A stretch of DNA of 64,000 nt from Quillaja saponaria (lineage: Eukaryota > Streptophyta > Magnoliopsida > Fabales > Quillajaceae). A program made the translations under genes and the position numbers. Shown in pieces: positions 1 through 10,613 of the stretch (positions are counted from its first letter, which is position 1; each line of letters opens with the position of its first letter). The notes under the pieces are model-generated. The model made no database searches. It had not been told where the DNA came from and saw nothing but the letters and a program-made list of their open reading frames with translations. The stretch is taken from positions 2,294,001-2,358,000 of the forward strand of contig CM055612.1 of NCBI GenBank assembly GCA_029379385.1, in the 5' to 3' direction.

Positions 1-26
1 TTTATAGCACTGTGACAACATTCCAT
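1..26 (-). CDS. LRR receptor-like kinase, copy A (5' end only, cut by window edge)
   Basis: The reverse strand opens with ATG at 26-24 and runs MECCHSAI plus a partial codon to the window edge. The two complete RLKs further right start MACRHNAIK, so this is the N-terminus of a third tandem copy whose body lies left of the window. The flank just upstream of it also matches the flanks of the other two copies, which makes chance similarity unlikely. Whether the gene is intact cannot be judged from 8 codons. Confidence 0.75.
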
Positions 27-2290
27 GTGAAGTTGCGTTGAATTAGTAATTGATTAATTATCCCTACAATTTGAGTAGAGAGGAAGAACTTGACAAACAT
101 CCTTCTCAAGTTTACTATCACTACCAGTATCACATTTTTCTTTTCTTTGGCTCACTTGATGCTGCGTAACCACTAGTAATAGGTACTGGGTCGTGATATG
201 GTACGCAGCCCATAGGATGCTTTGTCCTTGACATCCTTAACTAAATAATGTACGAGTCTTAACTATTTGCAAAATAATCCCCTGGCATTTAATGATTTCG
301 TAGGATATCACGACCGTAGTTACTACTTACAACATGGAGGGTGATACTATCCACAGCAGCTGCAATGAGCAGAGCATGCGCAACAATTACATTGAGAAAA
401 ATGCATATGTGACCGATTTCCGTTCACAAAAAATTTAGGATTGATGGACGTGAAGTTCATTTATAACACCGTGGATTGATCTTCAACAATGGGTTAATCA
501 TACTACTAGGAATCGTCGGTTTTTAAATTTTAAAAATAAATGAATAATTGACTAAAATGTGAGTTAGATGAAATTGTGAGGAATAATAAATGTGTGCATA
601 TCAACAAGAGATGTCTCAATCTCTTGGAATGTAGAATTTTCCCACTGAGTAGTAGCCTGACCTGATAGTCCTTCGAGCATGTAGACCTTACAGCACGCCA
701 GCTGCTGCAAATGGAATCGGATCGCTGTTTTTTTTGGTTGCAATAGCAATCAGAAGCCTCTTTCAATAGCTATGACGAGCCCCTGTTTTAGACCACCCCC
801 ATTTTCATGGAGAAACATACAACCCAATTGACCAAGTCCTCTTTGGGCAATTTCTTCAAGCATGTTTCTTTCAAGTTACAGATAACTTTGAACTGACTGG
901 ACGAAGAAAAAAAAAAACTCATTAATTGAAACTATTTGTAACAACTCCCACGAGTCATTTCTTATATTTCTTCTATCCCTGTACTGATCTTAAACGAAAA
1001 GAAAATTCTACTAGGCCTCTTGTCTCTTTTCTTTATACTTGAATTTCACGTTTAGTTTATGAGTGGCACTAAAATTTCCTTTACAGTTTGGTTTTTAGTG
1101 GCCCTGTGGTATCCTTTCCAGTTCCCACACCCCACAACCACAAGTCCTCCTCTTCTTTCTCTCTGCACTTATATTATACTTCAATAACGTGGCTGTTTAG
1201 TAGAACTAATTTTTGTTTCCTTTTCCTGTAATTTGAAAGCACATATAGACTATGTTTTTATGAGTCAAAGATAATAATTAGTATCACTCTACTATTTATT
1301 CACATCTTAAAAATGAGATACAATGTTAATACATCAAATTTAAGTAGAAAAATATACTTAACAATTAAAGAATATTTACAATAAGAAGATTGGAGACAGT
1401 AAAAAATTACTTGTGAAGAGGAACAATCACTAATCATTAAAAAATTAAACTCATACCTATAAAAGGTGTGAAGATACTCATACAAATTAAAAAAATAAAT
1501 AAATTACTATGAATAAATTACAATTACCTAGTGAAAAACATTAAATTGATTATAAGAAATCGAAATTGATGTTTTATGCAACAAAAATAAAAGGATATTA
1601 TGTCTATATGTTATTAATATTAAAAAAAAGAAATTATTTTTACAGAAAATAAGTATTTTTTTTTTTTTGGTAAGATAAGATTGTTTTCACTCATTTATAA
1701 ACGGCATAAAAATATAATTACATATACTAAAATTATATTACACATTATTTTAATGCAGAATTTGTGAAAATAAATGTATATATTCACATTTACAAGAACT
1801 AGATTGTAACTTAACATAAGGAAGTTTAAGTACAAACAACAAAAAATTTATGCTCTCCATGCAAGATTAAATTTAAATGAACTAGTAATTTATCATACGT
1901 AACCTTCTTTTTTACTACATTATATTAGCAAAAAATAAATAAATAAGAATTCGTTAACCCAAAACAAAATAAGAATTCTGCAGTGAGACAACAACAATTT
2001 CAATTGTACCCCAAATTAACATGTAAGAACACATATATAACAATTTATATCATATTTGTTGATGATCACTATTTGGAAGAATGTTTGATAGTGTCAACTG
2101 AGAAAGGTAAAATTCAACAAGCCGTGTTCCATTCGTCTTTTCAACTGGAAATCTTACATTATTTTCTGTCAAAACTATATGTAATTATTGTTAATTAATT
2201 ATTATTCTTTCATGAAAATATTAAACAATGATAAAAATTGATTCTATAAAAACTTTTAAAAGTTTGTTATAGTTTAATTTCACAGTTATG
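27..2290. repeat. Duplicated 5' flank of RLK copy A (repeat unit A)
   Basis: There is no credible gene here; the small open frames lack family features. The stretch is paralogous to the flanks of the other RLKs. Positions 27-150 match 7320-7440 and 13895-14030; 630-760 match 7735-7880 and 15200-15400; 994-1240 match about 8019-8060 and 15500-15690; 1600-1900 match 16905-17215; 1940-2200 match 17245-17890 with the TRIM element skipped. It is the presumed promoter side of RLK copy A. Confidence 0.75.
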
Positions 2291-2480
2291 ATCACAATTA
2301 AAAAATTTAGTTACGACTGACCTTAAATTTTGCTTCTTGTGAAGTAGCAATAATTTTTAGAGGAGTAAGGATGCCAGAAACTGAGGATGATGTACATTAT
2401 TGTCAACATTATGATCAAATACATGTCGCTGTTCATCTCTGAGAGATCAAAATGATAGAAAATTATGAATTAGATAATTA
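2290..2480 (-). pseudogene. Relic of MADS-box gene 3' end (unit A)
   Basis: This stretch aligns with the 3' end of the intact MADS-box gene at about 18060-18440. Shared landmarks include the block around the terminal exon (2318-2352), the last large exon near the codons for DNNAQHP (2385-2405), and its acceptor with the adjoining intron (2408-2470). About 90 bases of the large exon are missing between these blocks. Only the 3' end is present, so this was never a functional copy after the duplication. Confidence 0.75.
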
Positions 2481-3100
2481 ATAATTAATTAATACTACTA
2501 ATCCTCACACTTTACTACATAATGGATAGAAGCCATTTTCTAAAATTTAAATCCAAATTTCTTTGGATATCCTAATGGAAAGATGTAAAATCTATATGAC
2601 ACGTGCACAGAACTTTCTCAACTCGTTTGAGAATAAAATTAAAAATAGCAGGCAAAATCTTCATTGTAGCACAAATCTTGATCTCACAAAAACAATATCA
2701 TACATCTACAAAATCATGGACAAACACTGAGAAATCACACAATTCCAAAAACGTACATTGTCAACTTTTTTATTTGTTTCATGCAATTGCTCATTCATCA
2801 TTGCTATTGATAAAGACTAACTAGACAGTGTTCTAACTATACTATAACAGACAATCATGTTCAAAAATGAACCTATGTTAGGGCCTTAGGGGACTTGTTT
2901 TTGCACTAAAACACTTCAGGATTCAGAAGGAGTATCACAACCACAGGGTTCCATCCTCACCTCAAACATTACTGGTTGAGCTCTGCCCTGCTTCAAAATT
3001 TTAACGTGCTAGCTTATCAGGATGCCATCCCTTCATCCAGAAACATGACCATGTCAAAATTTCACACCAATTCTGGAGCTCTTCGCATGAGGAAAATCTT
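2481..3100. other. Intergenic, no recognisable gene
   Basis: AT-rich DNA between the MADS relic and the cyclin pseudogene. An open frame of about 70 codons at 2603-2824 shows no domain or family resemblance. Reverse-strand sequence at about 2890-3100 could be the former 3' UTR of the cyclin relic. Confidence 0.5.
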
Positions 3101-3865
3101 TCAACATTGATCTTCAAAGAAAGAAGCTTGTATCTCTGGAGGGGAAGGCTTGATTGCCACATATTTGAACTGCTTGTAGGAAAACAATGTCATTCAGCAA
3201 ATGGCCAATTTCAGAATGCAACATCAAAGCAATATAATCAAAGTTGGGAGATAGGGGTTGGATTGGAAGGAAACCTAGCTACCTTGTGCTGCTTGTATTT
3301 CTCTCTTACAGCTTGCAAAACCCTCCTCTTCTACCCATATACAAGTCGTGTAAGCCAATTACACAAGCTTTTAAATCAATTGGTTTGTATCCGGAGTATT
3401 CTTGCAAGGTTGAATTCTGTCATAGCCAATTGACTTGTAAAGAATTTCTTAGATTTAATACACATATCTTGCTAAATTCAAAAGTTATTGAAATCAATAC
3501 TTACCCAAGGATGTCTTTTTGGCGAGATAATAAATTTAGCAAGAAATACAGCTGACGCATCCACCAAAGAAGGTGGGAATTTCACCAAATGTAATCCAAC
3601 AAGCTTAGCTCGGCGAGATAGTAACCCAGAAACTCTAACTGCAAATTGGGAGTCTGAAAGCCAAAATGCAAACAACCAATCAACACCCGAAACCTCCTTA
3701 TAATTCAAGAATGGGCAGAGTAAGAAAGGTGTAGTAACTAACTTTTTTGGTGTTCTCCTGAGGAACCAAAGTAAATTTCCCTAGAAATGTCTTGACAGTA
3801 GGATTGCCCATTTCAAACTTCAGGGACTTGAGTATATCAGCCTCCATCATCACCAACTTTACAAT
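3101..3865 (-). pseudogene. Cyclin A3-like pseudogene, N-terminally truncated
   Basis: Broken reading frames on the reverse strand spell out the C-terminal cyclin fold of plant A3-type cyclins in the right order. MEADILKSLKFEMGNPTVKT lies at about 3790-3855, PNLQLEFLGYYLAELSLLDY at about 3600-3655, and VKFPPSLVDASAVFLAKF at about 3540-3595. GYKPIDLKACVIGLHDLYMG lies at about 3325-3400, and a last exon ending PPEIQASFFEDQC and TGA lies at 3101-3160. Intron-like gaps with GT and AG ends remain between blocks. A frame change after LLDY and another after GRRGG break the protein, and the first half of the gene is absent. The active genes are A-type cyclins that partner CDKs in S phase; this copy cannot make one. 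Confidence 0.85.
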
Positions 3866-4042
3866 TGCAGTACAACCAAAATAGGGAAATAGTCAACCAA
3901 GACATGTCACCAAACAGAATGAAATTTATACAAAAAGCTCTAGGAAAAATAAAGAATATCCAAAGCCGTTATTTTTCATACAGACAAACATAAAAATATG
4001 AGCAGAACCATGGTTCCTGTTATTCAATCTTCAAACTTCAAA

Positions 4043-7000
4043 CTAATGCTTGGATTTCAGAAGAGTCTCCCTAGCAGTTTTCAGTTTGCGAAGAGCATCT
4101 CTCGTGCTAATCCGTGCATCTGGAGAATAAGATGTGCAAGATAGACCGACTTCGAGTATTGTTATCAGGCAATTAAGTTGTACATCAGGGTTTATGGCCT
4201 CATCATTATGGTGAAGACTTTCCATGAGTTGTAGCAGCTCAGGGTCAAGGACTTGCACAATATTAGCTGGGAATTCTGACTGCACCCAACTTGTTAGTTC
4301 TAGTCCTTCCTTGAACCTATCATGTGTCGGGCACCTCCCGGAGAAGAGCTCTAGCAACATTACTCCAAAGCTGTATACATCACCAGCCACTGATGGTTTC
4401 GCTCCTAAACCATACTCTGCATTCAATTCAATATTTTAATTGTTAAGAAAGCATTAAATACTCAGCAGCTACAAATTAAACTCAATGCGAATAATTATAA
4501 TATAAAGCATTCACGAATGTGTCAATATATATGCCCAAATCGAGTAAATTGTTATGGTACCAACCTGGAGGTATGTAACCAATTGAACCTTTTAGGACAT
4601 GAGTTGAGCTAATAGAATGTTGATAACCAGATCCTTCCATCAGCAATTTAGCTAGTCCAAAATCTCCTACCTTTGCAGTCATAACTTCATCCAAAAGAAT
4701 GTTGCTGGGCTTCAAATCACAATGCACAACAGGAATTTCACTATCATGGTGCAGGTAATCTAAGGCACAAACTACATCAATAGCCACATTTAATCTCTCC
4801 AAAAGATTCAGCCCATCTCCATTTGCATGCTTTCTCTTTCCCTTAATCCAGTCTTCCAAGCTACCATTACTCAGGTACTCATAAACTAGAGCCAGAAATT
4901 CCATGTTCTTAAAGTCTACACTTGAGCATGACGTGATCAGCCTGACAATATTTCTATGTCTCACGTTCCTTAAAGCCTCACACTCTGAAAAGAAGCTCTT
5001 TCCAAACTCAGTCCTTTGAGTGTCAAGAACCTTGACTGCAACAGCGATTCCTTGACTTAGGTAGCCTTTATATACCGAGCCAAAGCCCCCATTTCCTATT
5101 AAACTTTCCTGGTTAAAATTTCAAGTGGCCCTGAAAAGCTCATTATATGATACCATTTGATGCTGCCACTTTAGCAATTCGGATGAATCCATTACCCTCA
5201 GTTTTCTGTTCCTCACATACAAATACAAGCTGATTATAAGACACACTGCCAATATTACCACCACAGCTGCGATGATATAAACTTTGATTAATGTTCTTCT
5301 TTCACGGCCTTGAGTACCTACACATGTGGAAAGCAAAGAAAGCTTTTGATTGCCTTCTAAATGGACACTCGAGCAATTCAGGAACACTCCTCTACTGGGA
5401 ACTACTCCTTCCAAATTATTATCGGAAAGATTCAAGAACTGAAGGACCCTTAGGTTTAGAAGCTCAACAGGAATAGAGCCAGAAAGTTGGTTTGAGGAGA
5501 GATCCAGAATTTCTAGGCCTCTCACTTCCCCTAAACTACCCGGAACAGGACCTGAAAGCATATTTCTGGACAAATATAATTCCACCAAGCTTTTACAGTT
5601 TTGAATTGTGCTGGGAATGTTTCCAGATAATTGGTTGTAGGAGAGGTCAATAGTAACAACACTAGTCAGACGGTCTATTTCCCGAGGTAAATCTCCAGTC
5701 AAGAAGTTCATTGACAAATTTAAAATACTGCTCAAACTTGGGAGATTGAGAATCTCTTTAGGTAAACTTCCGTTGAGCTGGTTGTTAGATAAGTCCATGG
5801 AAAGTAGTTTCTGAAAGTTTCCGAAACTAACAGGTATATGACCTACCAGTTTATTTTTTGACAAATAAATTTGGTTTAAATCCTCAAGATTTCCTAGAGA
5901 GCTTGGAATACTCCCTGAAATCTGATTTCCAGCCAAACTTAGCATCTGCAGTTTATCCAACTGGCCTAATTCAGGTGGGATTTCTCCAGAAATTGCATTG
6001 TAGCTCAAATTTAGCAAACTCAGGCCAGTGAGATGACCAATGGAAGCGGGTATGTTGCCAAAGATACGATTTCCTCCCATATATAATTTTGAGAGAACCT
6101 TGGAGAGATTACCAATGGTTTCAGGAATTACACCTTCTAGTTGGTTGCCATCTATAGCAAGGAAGTCAAGAAGGGTGCTGTTAGTCAAAGAAGTAATGAA
6201 GCTTAGACCCCCATCTCCAGAGCTCACAATCTTATTAAACCCGATGTTATACATGCGAAGGAATGGGAGATTTCCAAGACCAGGTGGCACATGTCCTTCT
6301 AAAAGGTTGTGTGCCATGCGGATGACTTGTATTTTGGTGAGATTGTGCAAAGACCCTGGAATTCCACCAGTGAATTTGTTGAAACAGATATTAAAATCTA
6401 GAAGCTTCGGAAATTTATCACCAACATCCCCTGGAATTTCACCCCAAAATTGGTTGGAAGCTAAGGCCAAGTTAACAAGGGAAGATAAGTTATATATAGA
6501 TGGGGGAACAGTGCCAGATAGATTGTTAAGGCTGAGATCAAGCTCCATTAAGTTCTTAAGCCTACCCAAGTCACTGGGAATTCCACCACTAAGAGCATTG
6601 GTGCCGAAACTCATATTTGTGAGTGAAGAAATATTTCCTATGGTTGGTGGAATTACACCAGAAAGATTGTTTCGTCCCAACTTCAGGACTCGCAGCTTTG
6701 TCAAGAAGCTCATATCTTCAGGAATTCTACCCATAAACTTGTTAGCCGCTAAGTCAAGAATCTGGAGCTCAGACAACCGGCTCAAGTTTAAAGGAAGTGC
6801 GCCTTCTATGTTGTTAGAACTCATGTTCAAGATTCTCAAGCGAAAGAGATTGCCAATTTGATCAGGAAGCATTCCTTTGAATTTGTTATCTTGGAGTTGG
6901 AGAGAACTGAGGAAAGAAAGGTTGCCAATGTGAGGGCTTATTTCTCCTGTGATCCCCAAGCCTGAAAGATCCAGGCTAACCACTCTATGGCCGAACTTAT

Positions 7001-7316
7001 TGCAAGTAACACCAGTCCAGTTGCAGGGTGTTGAATTCTGGTTCCAAGAAAACAAAGGGTCTGGACCATCATGGCTTAATTTAGACTTAAATGAGATTAA
7101 GGATTCTCTGTCTGTAATAATGCTCAGAGTGGCTGATTCTACAACAAGAAAGCATTTAAAAATTGTCAGAACAATTAGTAAGGCAAAGTGAAGCAATAGG
7201 TGAGAAAAGAAACCCATGTAGTTGGCTGCTGTTTTGGATAACAAGGCAAATGTGTAAAGTATATAGAATACCAGAACAGAGAGATCAGCTTTTATAGCAT
7301 TGTGCCTACATGCCAT
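4043..7316 (-). pseudogene. LRR-XII receptor-like kinase, copy B, with in-frame stop after the membrane segment
   Basis: The layout equals copy C: exon 1 at 4565-7316 and exon 2 at 4043-4416 (374 bp), separated by a 148-bp GT-AG intron. The first 731 codons encode a leader, an LRRNT domain, about 20 leucine-rich repeats, a transmembrane helix (about 679-701) and a juxtamembrane tail ending ELFRAT. Codon 732 is TGA (5123-5121) where copy C has GGA. Downstream, the kinase frame stays open to its normal stop, with the glycine loop NGGFGSVYKG, the VAVK lysine, HCDLKPSN and DFG all present, so this one substitution is the only disabling change I see. It may be a recent pseudogene or make a membrane-anchored receptor-like protein without kinase. 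It also has KLSLLSTC where copy C has KLCLLSTC, losing a cysteine in the C-terminal LRR cap. Paralogues of this family act as immune receptors. Confidence 0.9.
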
Positions 7317-8329
7317 GTGAAGTTAACTTGTTAACTACTGGGATTCTGCTTTGAATTAGTAATTGTTTGCAATTTCTCCTAAGTTGACTTAAAAATGAGA
7401 GGAAGAACTCCACAAACATCCTTTTCGAATTGACCTGGTCTCTCTCTTTAACATAAGACTATGCCATAAGTTTTAACTAGTCAGCTACTTTGTGATGTCA
7501 AAAGCCACGCCTTTAATCTCATTTGTTTGTCAAACTTATCGTCTTAAACATTTCCAACTGTGGACAATTGAGGTTGTGAAGTGCCAGTACGCTACTTTCA
7601 TGTAGATATGTACTAAAATGAACCCCGTATACTGGAAGAAAAATACTAGGTGAATGCATTTGATTGAAATAAATTTCATGCCTTTGCCAAGAAATGAAAT
7701 ATATTAGTAGAAAGTTTAAATTACCACATTCACCAGAAACCTGACCTGATAGTTCCTGCTCATAAACCTGATCAGATGAATGTGGGCATCATTATTCATT
7801 AGTCGCAAGAAGAAGTAGCTTAATGTAAACACTCACACCACGGGCCACAGCAGCTGTTGCAAATGGACCCTCTTTGGAGACTTTCTTCGAGCAAGTATCT
7901 TGCGTGTTGCAAATAACTCAGAACTGACTGGCTATTGACTCATTAATTGAAAGACTATTTGTAATAACACCCACAAGTCATTTCTTATAACTTGTTATTC
8001 TCTCTAATGATCCTAAAACGAAAAGAAAATTCTACAATGCCTCCAATCTCTTGTCCATTTTGTTGCCGTTTTTTAGGACATTTTTTGTTTTCATACCTTT
8101 TTGGGATACGCGTTTGAGAGTATTGACATGTGAACGGCCCAAAAATATGGGTAGATGAGAAATAGATTGGTGGGTCCCATTATTACATAAACTAAAAACT
8201 ACTAGACTTTTTCTTTTTTCTCTATCTCGTTCTTTTTCAACTCATACATCATCCGTTTTTTGTTTCACACAACCCCACACGTAAAATTGTTTGAAAAAAT
8301 ATATAAACAACGTATAAAAAGAGCATAGT
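7317..8329. repeat. Duplicated 5' flank of RLK copy B (repeat unit B)
   Basis: No gene is visible. Positions 7317-7470 match 13895-14030 upstream of copy C, and 7455-7980 match 14365-15500, except that copy C carries extra DNA and a 548-bp element that are absent here. Positions 8019-8060 match 994-1030 in unit A. This is the presumed promoter and 5' UTR region of copy B. Confidence 0.75.
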
Positions 8330-8500
8330 CAAATGATATAATTTTCATAGAAGTGACTTGATATACAACCATTAATGATTTACAAGACTACAATAATATA
8401 TGATATACGGCTGATAGTGGTGCATTATAGTCGATAATATTCTCTGTTAACCTAATTTAGAGGTTGTGTGATCCATCTTATATAAATGTCAATTTTTACA
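8330..8500 (-). pseudogene. Relic of MADS-box gene 3' end (unit B)
   Basis: Positions 8340-8415 resemble the DNA just downstream of the intact MADS gene (about 17950-18045). Positions 8418-8490 resemble part of its penultimate exon (about 18250-18325). About 200 bases between these blocks are deleted, including the terminal exon. Like the unit A relic, it marks where the duplicated segment ended inside the MADS gene. Confidence 0.65.
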
Positions 8501-10480
8501 ATACCATTTCACTCTATTTTTTTAGTGTAGCTAAACTGTTGACGTTCATATAAATTTAAATTCTTATGTATTACATATGAATCATGTTACATTATACATT
8601 AATAAAAACATATTAATTTTCTCTAAAAGGAATATCTAATTTAAAAATATATTTCACATTTTGAAAATAAAATCTACTTCTGTTTGTATCTCTCATCTAC
8701 AATCAAATTCTATTTCTACTTGTATATGAAAGAATTTGGATCCCTCTAATATCATTACTAAAGAATAAAACAAAAAGTTTTAATAGATCTGCTTCAATGG
8801 GTAGCAGAGAGAGAACAGAGAAAGACTAATTAGTATTAACAATTCAGATAAATAGCTTTTATGGTATATCAATCAGTCTTAGCAGCTAACAACCAAAACG
8901 GCTTGACAGCAGTCTTAACCAATCTAGCTAATTGAGACGTCAAAACGCAGCGTTGCGAGGTTAGGAAGAGTACGAATTTGAATTGCAGTTTACAACAGTA
9001 AGAAGCTGAAAACAATGTTGTTTCGGTATGGTTCATTTTGATCCATATCAGGGTCCACCAACACGATACGGATCAAATTGAAAATTCTCTCGTGCCTCCA
9101 TTCAGCTTCAACTACTATTAGCGCTAACCAGAATCTTCTAATTTCGTACTTGAGGATATGAAGGATGTTTGTTTCTAGGATCAGTCCATGATCTCAAAGG
9201 CGAGATTACAGCATAGGGATAACCTCAGATATCAGCTTGATCAGTCGGAAACCCACCGTGTCGTTTTGGGATTTGGATTTGGATCTTCTAGAATTTCATA
9301 TTGGTAGAATTCACAAAATTCTTCTAATTTTAGTCATTCATTTTATTTTTTTAAGTCTCTACAATCCAAATAATTTAAAATTAGAATTAGAATTAGGGTT
9401 AAGATTAGGATTAGGGTTAAGATTAAGATTTAAAATAAAAATAAGATATATTTTAATGTAATATTTAATTTATTAATTAAATAAAATAATAAAATTTAAA
9501 ATTAAATTATTTAGATAGATGAAATTAAAAAATAATAATAATATGAATGACTTAAATTAAAAGAGTTTTGAAAATTATACCAATAAAAAAGTTTAGAGGA
9601 GCCGTCGTTTGCCTTTCGAGAAAGTAAAGGAAGATAGGAAATAAATATATATATTTTTTTTAAATGTTAAAAATTAATATGTTTTCTTTCAGTTTTGATA
9701 TCAATGTTTTTAGAAATTTAAATTATTTACTATATAACTTTTAGAAAGCCACATGTAAAATTTTTATTACCTATTTATTATGTCAGCATCTACATTACTT
9801 TTTATGCTCTTATATTTATTCACTTCCACTTTCATCAAAATTAATTTAAATTAATTTTACAACTAGAATGACGAATTAAAACAATTAAATAATAAGAACT
9901 GAAGTAAATTTCAAATTAAATCTATAAGTTCAAGTATGTAAAAACAAATAAAAAAATTAAAGCAAACGTAAAACTTTTGATTGCCTTAGGATTTGAGGAT
10001 CGTGCTAAGGCAGTTCCCGATTAATTAAAATACAAACTTTGTCCTTTAGGCTAGTTAAATATTAATTTTTGTTATTAACCAAATTATTTTATTTATACTC
10101 TTCTGAAAGTCAGAAAACCTTTTATATTTTCTAGAAAAATTATTAATATGTGGGTACACATAACTAGTAAATTTATATGTAAAACAATATTTGGGCCAGT
10201 GGCCCACTGCCTACAACAAGTCCAAGGCTTTTCTTTCTTAAACAATTTCAGGAAAAGCATAAAATCAGGCACACTGAAAAAGGTCAAAAAAGAAAAAATA
10301 AGAATTGTGATTCATGTTGGTTTTGACGTTCTGTAACTCAGAAGTTCGCAAAATATATGCAAAAAGCTATTGCTAGATGATAAGGTGTTAACTCTCACGT
10401 TATTACCATTGTAAAACTTCACAATATAAATGAGTATCTCTTTCTAAAACTAATTGATGATTTTTAGAATAAAGCTCTAA
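8501..10480. other. Intergenic, AT-rich, no recognisable gene
   Basis: I see no credible coding sequence in this stretch between units B and C. Open frames of 60-74 codons (9237-9461, 10093-10336) lack family resemblance. A short telomere-like tandem repeat lies at 9381-9432. Unlike the gap between units A and B, there is no cyclin remnant. Confidence 0.5.
9381..9432 (+). repeat. Degenerate telomere-like tandem repeat
   Basis: Two copies of an 18-base unit containing TTAGGGTTAAGATTAGGA (starting at 9393 and 9411) are flanked by degenerate TTAGAA and TTAAGA units. It resembles telomere repeat sequence, but the units are not the plant TTTAGGG and the array is very short. Confidence 0.5.
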
Positions 10481-10613
10481 TATTAAATAAACAATATAAG
10501 AGTATCCAAAGCCATTATTTTCATACAGATAATCATAAAAACATAAGCAGAGCCATGGATCCTGCTATTCAAACTTGAAACTAATGCTAGGTGTTCTTTG
10601 CACCAGTAGTAGC

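Noticed and set aside
4043..4964. Separate kinase-only gene starting at an internal Met (MRHRNIVRL)
   Set aside because: This Met lies inside the kinase N-lobe after the glycine loop and lysine, so such a product would lack ATP-binding parts. It is the tail of the interrupted RLK.
6040..6861. Long plus-strand open frame (273 codons) inside RLK copy B, with a partner at 12723-13439
   Set aside because: It is the antisense of the LRR coding exon. Its Pro/Leu/Arg-rich content mirrors the repeated LRR codons, and it has no independent motif.
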